Part shown: positions 1 to 7,736 of the stretch, in pieces
Layout: each line of letters begins with the position of its first letter
How positions within the stretch are numbered: position 1 is the stretch's first letter
DNA from: Lentzea albida
GTDB taxonomy: Bacteria > Actinomycetota > Actinomycetes > Mycobacteriales > Pseudonocardiaceae
Length of the DNA: 64,000 nucleotides
Assembly (NCBI RefSeq): GCF_900111005.1
Contig: NZ_FOFV01000027.1
Location: forward strand, 62,001-126,000
Reading direction: 5' to 3'
Notes under the pieces: model-generated
The model's database searches: none
Seen by the model: only the letters and a program-made list of their open reading frames with translations
What the model was told of the DNA's origin: nothing
Position numbers and translations under genes: made by a program

Positions 1-147
1 CCTGGCCTCGAACGCGGCGAACCGTTCGTCCTCCACGGCGGTGATGCCGCCCGCGCCCGCGGTGAGCCGCGCCCAGAACTCCTCCGGGTCACGGCCCGCC
101 GCGCAGATCACCCCGACTCCGGTGATGACCACTGGCCGCAGCGCCAT
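1..147 (-). CDS. Beta-ketoacyl synthase (FabF/KAS II-like), N-terminus only
   Basis: Only the first 49 codons lie in the window; the gene continues past the left edge. The reading frame begins MALRPVVITGVGVICAAGRD and continues PEEFWARLTAGAGGI, the classic N-terminal strand and loop of FabF-type ketosynthases (VVITGxGxxxxxG...FWxxLxxGxxGI). The ATG at 147 has a strong AGGAGG ribosome site eight bases upstream. The active-site Cys and His residues are outside the window. It is the last visible gene of a run with the GcvT-like, dehydratase, ACP and ketoreductase genes, so it probably performs the decarboxylative condensation of that type II acyl-chain set. A chain-length-factor paralogue cannot be excluded without the missing part. 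Confidence 0.85.
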   Translation of the reverse strand, partial: MALRPVVITGVGVICAAGRDPEEFWARLTAGAGGITAVEDERFAAFEAR

Positions 148-193
148 GCTTGTTCCTCCTCGCGAACCCCGGGCGACGGCCCGGGGGACCAGA

Positions 194-1267
194 TCAGATG
201 ATCGGGGTGCTCCAGCTCTTGGGCGTGACGTACGGGCTGGTCAGCGTGACGACCTCGGTGTCGCCGACGGTGATCCTGAGCCCGGCGGCGGCCAGGTCGG
301 GCGGCAGCCGCAGCAGACCCAGGGCGGACTTCAGCCCGATGCTGTGCACGGCGTGGACGACCTCGCCGATCTTCTCCCCGCCCACGGTGACCGGCGTGCC
401 CGGCGCGGGCACCTCGGTGCCACCGGAGAAGCCGACGGTGCGGCGCTCCGCGGTGCCCTCGAACGCGGCCACCACGGCGTCACGTCCGAGGAACTCGTCC
501 TTGGTGATGTCCACGAGCCAACCCGCGCCCATCTCCAGCACGTCGACGCCCTCGCCGGCCTCGTGGCGCACGACCGGCTGCCGGACCTCCAGCATCGCCA
601 GCTCCACGGCCTCCTGGCCGGCGGGCACGGCGTGCTCCAGGGCCTTGGTCCACAGCCGCTCGGCCGACTCGCGCGGCACCAGCACCTTGTACCCGTACTC
701 GCCCGTCACACCGGTGCGGGCGAAGAGGATGTCCACGCCGTCCCACTGGCTGTCCACAACGGACTCGAACGGCAGCGCGGCCAGCTCGCCGTCGATCAGC
801 CGGCCCACCACGCCCCACGCGTACGGGCCCTCCAGGCCGAAGAGCGCGTACTCCTCGGTGCGGTCGGTGATCTCCACGCCGTCCTCGGCGTGGGCGCGCA
901 GGTGCTCGAGCAGCCGGGTGCCCGCGCCGGCGGAGGACTCCAGCAGCAGGCCGTCCTCCCGGCCCCACACCACGACCTGGTCCACGACGGTGCCGTCCTC
1001 GGCGAGCACCAGGCTCGTCATGCAGCGCTCGGCGGTCAGGTACTCCACGTCGCGCGCCAGCACCTTCTGCGCGAAGTCGACGGCGTCGCCACCGGAGAGC
1101 TCGATGATCCGCTCGCCGGACAGGTCGAGCAGGGCGGCCCGTTCCCGGATCGCCTCGTACTCGGCGTCGAGCGTGCTGAACCGGAGCGCGACCTCGGCGT
1201 CCAGGACGGTGCCGTACGCGGTGCCCTCGGGGTGCGCGGCCTTCACCGGCGACGTCAGGGATTCCAT
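194..1267 (-). CDS. GcvT-like folate-binding aminomethyl/methyltransferase
   Basis: The 357-residue product resembles the glycine-cleavage T-protein / DmdA / sarcosine-oxidase C-terminal family, which moves one-carbon groups to tetrahydrofolate. Family-like stretches are the early RERAALLDLS, the FAQKVLARDVEYL segment, a VEITDRTEEYALFGLEGP segment equivalent to the D-x-S-x-x-L-A-L-x-G-P loop, and an RTGVTGEYGYKVLVP segment like the GxxGYE motif of GcvT. A DITKDEFLGRDA segment matches the KxxFxGRxA region. It starts seven bases after the dehydratase stop, with GGAAAGG upstream. No gcvP or gcvH is nearby and its partners are acyl-chain genes, so a housekeeping role is unlikely. A tailoring one-carbon transfer or demethylation is inferred; the substrate is unknown. 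Confidence 0.75.
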   Translation of the reverse strand: MESLTSPVKAAHPEGTAYGTVLDAEVALRFSTLDAEYEAIRERAALLDLSGERIIELSGGDAVDFAQKVLARDVEYLTAERCMTSLVLAEDGTVVDQVVVWGREDGLLLESSAGAGTRLLEHLRAHAEDGVEITDRTEEYALFGLEGPYAWGVVGRLIDGELAALPFESVVDSQWDGVDILFARTGVTGEYGYKVLVPRESAERLWTKALEHAVPAGQEAVELAMLEVRQPVVRHEAGEGVDVLEMGAGWLVDITKDEFLGRDAVVAAFEGTAERRTVGFSGGTEVPAPGTPVTVGGEKIGEVVHAVHSIGLKSALGLLRLPPDLAAAGLRITVGDTEVVTLTSPYVTPKSWSTPII

Positions 1268-1274
1268 TGGCGTG

Positions 1275-1754
1275 TCAAACCTTTCCGGTAGGGCTGGTGG
1301 CTGCCGGGTCGGCGATGGTGATGGTGCCCTCGGCCGCGATCTGGCCGTCGACCCTGGCGCTCACCTTGAACTCGGTGAAGCCCCGGCCTCCCGCCGTGCG
1401 GTCGGCGGTGAGCAGGAGCTGGTCCCCTGGGACGACGGGGCGGCGGAACCGCATCGACCGCACGCCCGCCAGGTAGCCGATCGGTCCCGCGCCGGCGAGG
1501 GCGACCACCACGCCGGCCAGCTGGGCCATCGCCTCGACGACGATCACGCCCGGAAGCACGGCCGCGCTCGGGAAGTGCCCCTGGAACCACATCTCCGTGG
1601 CCGCGACGTTCTTGATCCCGACCGCGCCGGTGCCGGGGGAGACCTTCTCGACCCGGTCGAGGAGCAGGAAGGGCCACCGGTGCGGCAGGATCTCCCGGAG
1701 CTGGTCGTTGGTGAGCGACGTCCCCGTGCGAACGGGCTCCCGGGTCGCGGTCAT
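1275..1754 (-). CDS. FabZ-like (3R)-hydroxyacyl-ACP dehydratase
   Basis: A 159-residue single hot-dog protein. It shows the FabZ signature ILPHRWPFLLLDRV, then GHFPSAAVLPGVIVVEAMAQ, which carries the catalytic His (about 60) and Glu (about 74), and a late VRSMRFRRPVVPGD strand. The length fits FabZ, about 150 residues. The ATG at 1754 overlaps the ACP stop by four bases (ATGA), so the genes are translationally coupled. It should dehydrate beta-hydroxyacyl-ACP intermediates made by the neighbouring ketosynthase and ketoreductase. With no enoyl reductase in view, the chain would keep its double bonds, as in polyene-type type II systems. This last point is inference. Confidence 0.88.
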   Translation of the reverse strand: MTATREPVRTGTSLTNDQLREILPHRWPFLLLDRVEKVSPGTGAVGIKNVAATEMWFQGHFPSAAVLPGVIVVEAMAQLAGVVVALAGAGPIGYLAGVRSMRFRRPVVPGDQLLLTADRTAGGRGFTEFKVSARVDGQIAAEGTITIADPAATSPTGKV

Positions 1755-2056
1755 GCCGACCCGGTCGGCGCCTGCTCGGCCAGGGCCGGGTTCACGTGGT
1801 CGGCCAGGCGCGACACGGAACCGAACACCGACATGTCGCTGTCGTAGAGGGCGACGCCGAACTCGGCCTCGATCGCCACGTACAGCTCGAGCACGTCGAG
1901 GCTGTCGAGTTCCAGGCCGCGGCCGAACAGCGGCTGGTCGTCGGTGATCCACGCGGGCTCGATCGGCAGGTCGAGCCGCGAGACGATCATCTTCTTGATC
2001 TGGGTGCACGTGTCGTGCCGGGCGGCCGCGGTGGCGCGCAGTTCGTCGAGGGTCAC
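1751..2056 (-). CDS. Acyl carrier protein (type II)
   Basis: A 101-residue carrier protein with the phosphopantetheine site in GLELDSLDVLELY, preceded by IEPAWITDDQPLFG and followed by an acidic helix III region (IEAEFGV). The GTG at 2056 is chosen over an ATG at 2074 because GGAAGGAC lies six bases before it. The N-terminal 25 residues (CTQIKKMIVSRLDL) are longer than in housekeeping AcpP. It lies between the ketoreductase and dehydratase genes and is the obvious chain carrier for this set. Confidence 0.87.
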   Translation of the reverse strand: MTLDELRATAAARHDTCTQIKKMIVSRLDLPIEPAWITDDQPLFGRGLELDSLDVLELYVAIEAEFGVALYDSDMSVFGSVSRLADHVNPALAEQAPTGSA

Positions 2057-2110
2057 GCTTGTCCTTCCGTCCACTGTGTACTGCGGCTCGCTGGTTCTTC
2101 CCGGTGGGGA

Positions 2111-2857
2111 TCAGCCGAGCCCGCCGCCGTTGGCGACGAACGTCTCGCTGGTGATGTAGGAGGCCTTGTCGGAGGCCAGGAACGTGACCAGGTTCGCGAT
2201 CTCCTCCGGCCGGCCCATGCGGCCGAGCCGGATGCGCGAGGAGTAGCCGTCGCGCAGCTTCGCGGGGATGACCTTGGTCATGTCGGTCTCGACGAATCCC
2301 GGCGCCACCACGTTGACGCGCACGCCGTGGGGAGCGGCCTCGTAGGACAGCGCCTTGGTGAACGCGATGATCGCGCCCTTGGACGCGACGTAGTTCGTCT
2401 GGCCGGGGAAGCCGCCGTCCAGGCCGCTCGCGGAGCTGAGGGTCACGATCGCGCCGCGCCGCTGGTGCTGCATGATGCGCATCGCCTCGCGGCAGGCGAG
2501 GAACGTGCCGTGCAGGTTGATGTCCATCGTCTCGCGGAACAGGTCGCTGCTCATCGCGACCAGGTGCCGGTCCCGCGTCACGCCCGCGCTGGTGACCAGC
2601 ACGTCGAGCCTGCCGTGCTCGGAGCGCACGGAGCGGAACAGCTCGCGCACCGCGTCCTCGTCGGTCACGTCGGCGCGCACCGCGCTCGCGCTGCCGCCGT
2701 TCTGCTCGACCTGCGCGACCAGTTCCTTGGCCTGCTCCTCCGAGCGGGAGTAGTTGACGACCACGTGCACGCCGTGGGCCGCCAGGTCGATCACGACAGC
2801 CCGCCCGATGCCGCGCGACCCGCCGGTGACCACGGCGACCGATCCTTCGGCGAACAT
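2111..2857 (-). CDS. FabG-like 3-oxoacyl-ACP reductase (SDR)
   Basis: A 248-residue classical short-chain dehydrogenase. The NADP(H) Rossmann motif TGGSRGIGRA is at residues 11-20. The structural Asn is in MDINLHG (about 114), and the catalytic Ser-Tyr-Lys is in LSSASG (about 142) and YVASK (Y156, K160). The C-terminus SETFVANGGGLG is typical of FabG. The usual NNAG is replaced by VTSAG, a minor departure. The ATG at 2857 has GGGGGAGG just upstream and is preferred over a longer in-frame start. It is the first gene of the leftward acyl-chain operon and should reduce beta-ketoacyl-ACP to beta-hydroxyacyl-ACP. Confidence 0.9.
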   Translation of the reverse strand: MFAEGSVAVVTGGSRGIGRAVVIDLAAHGVHVVVNYSRSEEQAKELVAQVEQNGGSASAVRADVTDEDAVRELFRSVRSEHGRLDVLVTSAGVTRDRHLVAMSSDLFRETMDINLHGTFLACREAMRIMQHQRRGAIVTLSSASGLDGGFPGQTNYVASKGAIIAFTKALSYEAAPHGVRVNVVAPGFVETDMTKVIPAKLRDGYSSRIRLGRMGRPEEIANLVTFLASDKASYITSETFVANGGGLG

Positions 2858-2999
2858 GGTGCCTCCCCCGTTGTCCCAGGCTTGCCCGCTGGGCACGCCG
2901 TCGTTCGAGCGCAACGCTACTGAGCTGCGACTTCAGTGCTCTATCAGTTCGATATCCGCCTCCTTGACGTCCCCGCGGCGGTGTCGCAGGCTCCTGCTC
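2858..2999. promoter_or_regulatory. Divergent promoter region between ketoreductase and FAD monooxygenase
   Basis: This 142-bp gap separates two divergent genes, so it should hold promoters in both directions. An imperfect inverted repeat (ACTGA...TCAGT) spans 2919-2937 and could be a regulator site. No clear -35/-10 pair is recognisable by eye. Confidence 0.35.
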
Positions 3000-4610
3000 A
3001 TGGCTGACTTCGAGGTCGACGTCCTGATCGTGGGTGGTGGCCCGGTCGGCCTCGCCGCGTCGATCGAGTGTTCCCGCAACGGTTTGACGTCGCTGCTGGT
3101 GGAGCGACACGCCGGGACGTCGATCTTCCCCAAGGCGCGCCTGGTGTCCACCCGCACGATGGAACTGGTGCGGGCGTGGGGAGTGGCCGAGGAGGTCGAG
3201 CGCGTGGGCCTGCCGCGTGAGGACAGCCTGGCCGTCGGCGTCGGCTCGTCGTTGACGGGGACCGACTTCCACCGCGAGGTCGCCCCGGTCGCCGAGGACG
3301 CGCCGCACAGTCCCACGTACACCTACATCTGCGCGCAGGACAAGTTCGAGGTGGTGCTGCGCGGACTGGCCGAGAGCTCACCCGGTTCGGACGTCCGGTT
3401 CTCCACGACACTCACGTCCCTGGAACAGGACGAGTCCGGTGTGGACGGTGTGGTCGAGTCCGAGTCGGGACGCGCCACCGTTCGTGCCCGCTACGCCATC
3501 GCGGCCGACGGCGGGCGCAGCACCGTGCGCGACCGGCTCGGCATCGGCGTCGAGGGCCCGCCGCCGCTCGGGCACATGATCAGCATCATGTTCGACGCCG
3601 ACCTGGTGCCGCTGCTGGCCGACCGGATGTGCGCCCTGTACTTCATCCGCAGCGCGATCCCGTGCGCGGTCGAGGCGGTGGACAACCAGCGGCGCTGGAT
3701 CATCCAGACCGGTTACGATCCGGCGGAGGGCGGCAGCGAGGCCGACTTCACGCCCGAGTTCTGCGTGCAGGTGGTGCGCGAGGCCGTCGGCGTGCCGGAC
3801 CTGGACGTCGAGCTGGTCGGCGTGATGCCGTGGCTGCAACAGGCGGTGACCGCGACGCGCTTCCGCGAGGGCCGGGTGTTCCTGGCAGGCGACTCGGCGC
3901 ACGTGTCGACGCCGCAGGGCGGTTTCGGGATGAACTGCGGCATCCAGGACGCGCACAACCTGGTGTGGAAGCTGGCGGCGGTGCTGTCGGGCACGGCCGG
4001 CGAAGCACTGCTCGACACCTACGACGCCGAGCGCCACCCGATCGGCGAGCGCACCGTCGGCGAGAGCCTGGCGAACGCCTTCATCACGTTCCAGATGATG
4101 GAGGGCGCGCTGTCCATGAAGGAGGCCATCACGCAGCAGGCGGGCCGGCGCAGCTGCGAGGGCTTGGTCCTGGGCTTCCACTACGACTCCGACGCCGTCG
4201 TGCCGGACGGCACGGACGCACCGGCGGTCGAGGATCCCTACCGGACGTACGTCCCGACCGCGCGACCGGGCCACCGCGCACCGCACGTGCCCCTGACCCG
4301 GGGTGGGGAGAAACTGTCCACATTGGATCTGTTCGGTGCGGGGCTCGTCCTGCTCACCCCGGCGGGCAGCGGCTGGGCGCAGGCGGCGAAGGAGGTCGGC
4401 TCCCGGACCGGCGTGGCGATCGCCGCGGTCGAGGTGTCGGCCGACGGCTCGACCGCCGTGGTGTCGCCGGAGTGGGCCTCGGTTTACGGCGTGGGTGCGG
4501 GCGGCGCGGTGCTGGTGCGGCCGGACGGTCACGTGGCCTGGCGCAGCACGGCTGCCGCGTCGGCGGAAGCGCTGTCGGCGGCGGTGGACGCGGTTCTCGC
4601 GCGTGGTTGA
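3000..4610 (+). CDS. PHBH-type FAD-dependent aromatic/polyketide monooxygenase
   Basis: The 536-residue product has the group A flavoprotein hydroxylase pattern. The FAD Rossmann motif DVLIVGGGPVGLAASIE is at the N-terminus. A DG motif (AIAADGGRSTVRDRLGI) is near 165-180. The GD motif VFLAGDSAHVSTPQGGFGMN is near 295, followed by GIQDAHNLVWKLAAVL. The last ~120 residues form the thioredoxin-like tail found in phenol and anthracycline-type hydroxylases. The ATG at 3000 is the first methionine before the FAD motif; its ribosome site is weak. It is divergent from the acyl-chain operon and probably hydroxylates or epoxidises that pathway's product. It is not the acyl-CoA-dehydrogenase-like enzyme that makes nitrososugars. 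Confidence 0.88.
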   Translation: MADFEVDVLIVGGGPVGLAASIECSRNGLTSLLVERHAGTSIFPKARLVSTRTMELVRAWGVAEEVERVGLPREDSLAVGVGSSLTGTDFHREVAPVAEDAPHSPTYTYICAQDKFEVVLRGLAESSPGSDVRFSTTLTSLEQDESGVDGVVESESGRATVRARYAIAADGGRSTVRDRLGIGVEGPPPLGHMISIMFDADLVPLLADRMCALYFIRSAIPCAVEAVDNQRRWIIQTGYDPAEGGSEADFTPEFCVQVVREAVGVPDLDVELVGVMPWLQQAVTATRFREGRVFLAGDSAHVSTPQGGFGMNCGIQDAHNLVWKLAAVLSGTAGEALLDTYDAERHPIGERTVGESLANAFITFQMMEGALSMKEAITQQAGRRSCEGLVLGFHYDSDAVVPDGTDAPAVEDPYRTYVPTARPGHRAPHVPLTRGGEKLSTLDLFGAGLVLLTPAGSGWAQAAKEVGSRTGVAIAAVEVSADGSTAVVSPEWASVYGVGAGGAVLVRPDGHVAWRSTAAASAEALSAAVDAVLARG

Positions 4611-4680
4611 TGGGCCTGTTGCGGCACGCACATGTCGTGGCGGGCAACAGACCCGCGCGGCCCACCGTGGCGCGCACCGC

Positions 4681-4734
4681 CCGAACCGGCCGCCCGCCCC
4701 GAACCGGCCGCCCGCCCCGAACCGCCCGTCCGCC
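4681..4734. repeat. Short 18-bp tandem repeat
   Basis: Two perfect copies of CCGAACCGGCCGCCCGCC (4681-4698, 4699-4716) are followed by one degenerate copy (4717-4734). They lie in the gap between the convergent FAD monooxygenase and SARP genes (4611-4799), which shows no other feature. Further C-rich, repeat-like sequence runs to about 4790. Confidence 0.8.
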
Positions 4735-4799
4735 ACGCACCATCCGCCACGCGCCGCCCGAACCGCCCGCCACGGCGCCGTCCGAACCTGCGGCACCGC

Positions 4800-6272
4800 T
4801 CAAGCAGGCACGCCGGCCAGCCGCCGGTCCTGCCGGTGCGGTGCCGCCCGCACGCCCGCCGCCGCGCGGCGCAGCGGCAGCGGGAAGCCGTCGGCCGAGC
4901 CGACGATCCTGTTCGCCTCACCGCGTTCCTCGGCCACCCAGTCGTGCCCGAGCAGCATGGTGAGCAGCTGCCACGACTCCTCGGCCGTCAGCGGTTCCAG
5001 GAACGCCCGGTGCGCGCCCTGGCGGGCGACCAGTTCGTCCATCGGGAGCCTGCTGGTGACGATGGCCCTGGTGTGCGTGCCGCTCGGCAGCAACGGTCGC
5101 ACCTGGGCGTGGTCCACCGCACCGTCCAGCACCACCAGCACGCGCTTGTGCGACACCGTGCTGCGGTACAGCGCGACCTTCTCGCCCGGATCGTCCGGAA
5201 TGGACGACGCGGTCACGCCGAGCGCCCGCAGGAACCGGTCCAGCACCACGGTGTGCGGGACCGGGCGGCCGAAGTCGTCCACCAGGTCGGCGTACAGCTG
5301 CCCGTTGGGGAACCGGTCCTGGCGTTGGTGCGCCCAGCGCAGCGCCAGCGCCGTCTTGCCCACCTCTGCCGGACCCGACAGCACGGCCACACCGGGCACG
5401 TCGGGGCCCGCCGCCAGGGCGGCGTCGAGCTCGGCCAGCTCCGCCGACCGGCCGGCGAACGGCAGGACCTGGCGCGGCAGCTGGGACGGCGCGGCCGCCT
5501 GCACCTCGACGCGGACCGGTGCGAGCAGCGCCGGCGCGTCGCGCAGCACCTGCTCGTGCAGTTCCCGCAGTTCCGGACCGGGTTCCAGGCCGATCTGGTC
5601 GACCAGCACCCGCCGGGCGTCCTGGTAGGTGCGCAGCGCGTCGGCCCGCCGGCCCGACCGGTACTGGGCCAGCATCAGCTGTGCCCGCGCCCGCTCGCGC
5701 AGCGGGTGTTCCGCCACCACCGCGGCCAGGTCCTTGCCGACCCGGTGGTGCAGCCCGAGCCGCAGCTCCAGCTCGGCGCACGCCTCCACCGCGTCGAGCC
5801 GTGCGGACTGCAGCGACACCGCTTCCGCACGCAGACCGGGCAGGTCCTCGAACGGCACACCGCGCCACAACCCCAGCGCCTCGCGGAACAGCGCCACGGC
5901 GCCCGCCACGTCACCGCTCGCCGCGCGCGACCGGGCCCGGCCGACGAGTCCGTTGAACCGCAACCAGTCCACGGTGTTCTCGTTCATCCGCGCCACGTAG
6001 CCGGGGCTCGCGGTGTCGATGGCCCGGCCCGACTCGCCGAGCGCCCGCCGCAGCCGCGACACGCAGATGGCGATCTGACCGCGTGCGCTGGCGGGCGGGT
6101 CGCCGTGCCACACCGCCTCGATGAGCCGGTCCACGCTGACCACGCGGCCGGCGTCGAACACCAGCCGCGCCAGCACCGCGCGCTCGCGGGGACCGCCCAC
6201 CCGTTCCTCCACGCCGTCGCGGAGGAACCGGATGGGGCCCAGCACGCCGAACTCGGCCGGGGCGGCGGTCAA
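4800..6272 (-). CDS. SARP regulator with truncated NB-ARC domain
   Basis: About 490 residues. An OmpR-type winged helix (FGVLGPIRFLRDG ... VSVDRLIEAVWHGDPPASA) occupies roughly 1-100 and a BTAD domain roughly 100-245 (ALGLWRGVPFEDLPG; TYQDARRVLVDQIGLEPGPE). An NB-ARC ATPase follows with P-loop GPAEVGKTA near 295 and a LVVLDGAVD Walker B-like strand. The protein stops shortly after DGFPLPLRRAAAG, so the winged-helix part of NB-ARC and the TPR region of AfsR are absent. The tail (APHRQDRRLAGVPA) looks like out-of-frame sequence. The TTG at 6272 overlaps the glycosyltransferase stop and is the only plausible start. It likely activates the sugar/acyl cluster. Confidence 0.8.
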   Translation of the reverse strand: MTAAPAEFGVLGPIRFLRDGVEERVGGPRERAVLARLVFDAGRVVSVDRLIEAVWHGDPPASARGQIAICVSRLRRALGESGRAIDTASPGYVARMNENTVDWLRFNGLVGRARSRAASGDVAGAVALFREALGLWRGVPFEDLPGLRAEAVSLQSARLDAVEACAELELRLGLHHRVGKDLAAVVAEHPLRERARAQLMLAQYRSGRRADALRTYQDARRVLVDQIGLEPGPELRELHEQVLRDAPALLAPVRVEVQAAAPSQLPRQVLPFAGRSAELAELDAALAAGPDVPGVAVLSGPAEVGKTALALRWAHQRQDRFPNGQLYADLVDDFGRPVPHTVVLDRFLRALGVTASSIPDDPGEKVALYRSTVSHKRVLVVLDGAVDHAQVRPLLPSGTHTRAIVTSRLPMDELVARQGAHRAFLEPLTAEESWQLLTMLLGHDWVAEERGEANRIVGSADGFPLPLRRAAAGVRAAPHRQDRRLAGVPA

Positions 6273-7489
6273 CGCGACCGCGCCAGGTGCTTCTCGACCT
6301 CGTCGGCGGCGCGCGCCGCACCGCCCGCTTCCGCGACGGCCTTGCGCAGGAGGTCCGACCGGGCCGCGACCTCCGGGTCGCCGAGCACCGACGTGACCGC
6401 GTCGACCAGAGTCGCGGGCGTGAGGTCGGCGGGGGAGAGCACGGTGCCGAGGCCCAGCTCGCGGACCCGCCACCCGGTGGGCCGATCGAGCGCGGAGCCG
6501 GGCACGCACACCATCGGCGTGCCCGAGCGCAGTGCCTCCATCACGGTGCCCATGCCGGCGTGGGTGACGCACAGGGACGCGTGCTCCAGCACCGCCACGT
6601 GCGGAACGAAGTCGTGCACCTCGACGTTGGGCGGCAGGTCGCCGAGCGAAGCGCGGTCCACACCGCCGCCGGTGGTCATCACCGCGTGCCACGGCCTGCC
6701 GCGGAACGCTTCGACACACGTGCGGAAGAAGCCCTCGTCCTCGTTGAACACCGCGCCGAGCGACACCAGCACGACAGGCAGGTCGCCGGCGGGAGGCGTC
6801 CACGACCCGAGGAAGCTGCGGTCACCGACGCACGGCCCGACGAACGCGAACCGCTCGTCGAAGGTCTCACCCGCGTACTGGAACTCCCGTGGCACGGTGA
6901 CCAGGCTCAGCGGCGGCACTTCGAACCACACCTCGTGCGGCGCCGCGGCCACCCCGTACCGGGCGCACAGCGCGCCGATGCGCCCCATCGTGGCGCCGAC
7001 CCACTCCGGCATCTCCTTCGGCCGTTCCGCCGCCGGTCGCTCGGCGGCGTCGGAGTCGGGGTTGTACATGGCGTTGAGGAAGGAGAAGTGCTCGTTGGAG
7101 GCGAACACCGGGATGACCTGTGTGGCGGGAATGTCCCAGTGCCTGGCCAGCACGCGGGCCGCGTAGAGCACCGAGGTGTCGTAGACCAGGCAGTCCGGTC
7201 GGTCGCCGTCGAGCTCGGCCGTCGCGGTGGCGAGCATGGCCTCGCTCTCGTCGAGCAGCACGCCCATCAGGTAGCCGGGATCGTTCGCCACGCGGGTGAA
7301 ATCGGCGTCGCGGTACCGGGACGGGTAGGTCACGACGGTGGCGCCGGCCTCGGAGGCGATCTCCGCCATGCTCGGCGCGGTCAGGTAGGTGACCCGGTGC
7401 CCGCGCGCAGCCAGTTCGGTGACCACCGCGAGGTTCGGGATGACGTGCCCGTGATCCGGGTGGCACATGAAAAGGAAATGCCGCGACAT
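6269..7489 (-). CDS. GT1-family (MGT-like) glycosyltransferase
   Basis: A 406-residue GT-B enzyme of the macrolide-glycosyltransferase type. The N-terminus HFLFMCHPDHGHVIPNLAVV contains the catalytic-type His region. The C-terminal donor-binding signature is FVPHVAVLEHASLCVTHAGM...GTVMEALRSGTPMVCVPGS. No auxiliary P450-like activator gene of the DesVIII/EryCII kind is beside it. It lies next to a complete deoxyaminosugar gene set, so the donor is probably the dTDP-aminosugar made by those enzymes. MGT members that use UDP-glucose exist and cannot be ruled out. It is divergent from the aminotransferase and co-directional with the SARP that overlaps its end. Confidence 0.88.
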   Translation of the reverse strand: MSRHFLFMCHPDHGHVIPNLAVVTELAARGHRVTYLTAPSMAEIASEAGATVVTYPSRYRDADFTRVANDPGYLMGVLLDESEAMLATATAELDGDRPDCLVYDTSVLYAARVLARHWDIPATQVIPVFASNEHFSFLNAMYNPDSDAAERPAAERPKEMPEWVGATMGRIGALCARYGVAAAPHEVWFEVPPLSLVTVPREFQYAGETFDERFAFVGPCVGDRSFLGSWTPPAGDLPVVLVSLGAVFNEDEGFFRTCVEAFRGRPWHAVMTTGGGVDRASLGDLPPNVEVHDFVPHVAVLEHASLCVTHAGMGTVMEALRSGTPMVCVPGSALDRPTGWRVRELGLGTVLSPADLTPATLVDAVTSVLGDPEVAARSDLLRKAVAEAGGAARAADEVEKHLARSR

Positions 7490-7578
7490 CGTGTCGTCCT
7501 CGCCCCGATTGTTGTGCTGGAATCCGGCGACCCTGCCGGGAGCGTGGTCACCGTAAATCGACCGGAAGCGGGCTGGAC

Positions 7579-7593
7579 ACCCCTATTCCCCCT
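7579..7593 (-). promoter_or_regulatory. CCCCTA-containing operator-like motif upstream of the glycosyltransferase
   Basis: The sequence ACCCCTATTCCCCCT resembles the TTAGGGG/CCCCTAA elements at 7665 and 10921. It lies about 90 bp upstream of the glycosyltransferase start, in the shared divergent promoter region (7490-7736). It is weaker than the other two sites. Confidence 0.3.
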
Positions 7594-7664
7594 GTTTCCG
7601 CGCCGCTCGACGACGAGTGACCGTTCGTTCCCGGCGGACCTCTTCGGCCACCCTGACCTGCAGA

Positions 7665-7681
7665 TTAGGGGTTACCCCCTA
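7665..7681 (+). promoter_or_regulatory. TTAGGGG-TTA-CCCCCTA inverted repeat, putative activator site
   Basis: An inverted repeat with TAGGGG and CCCCTA arms lies just upstream of a possible -10 (TAGGCT, 7697-7702) and about 55 bp before the aminotransferase start. The repeat covers the expected -35 position, where no consensus -35 is seen, as expected for an activator-dependent promoter. The same arm sequence recurs at 10921-10953 before the epimerase gene. A SARP or LAL target is inferred. Confidence 0.5.
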
Positions 7682-7736
7682 GTCGGGGGCCGGACCTAGG
7701 CTGGCCGGGAAGCCGACCACAGTGAAAGGGCTGCCG

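Noticed and set aside
3000..4610. FAD enzyme as a nitrososynthase making a nitrosugar with the aminosugar genes
   Set aside because: The motifs (GGGPVG, DG and GD boxes) are of the PHBH hydroxylase type, not the acyl-CoA-dehydrogenase-like nitrososynthases.
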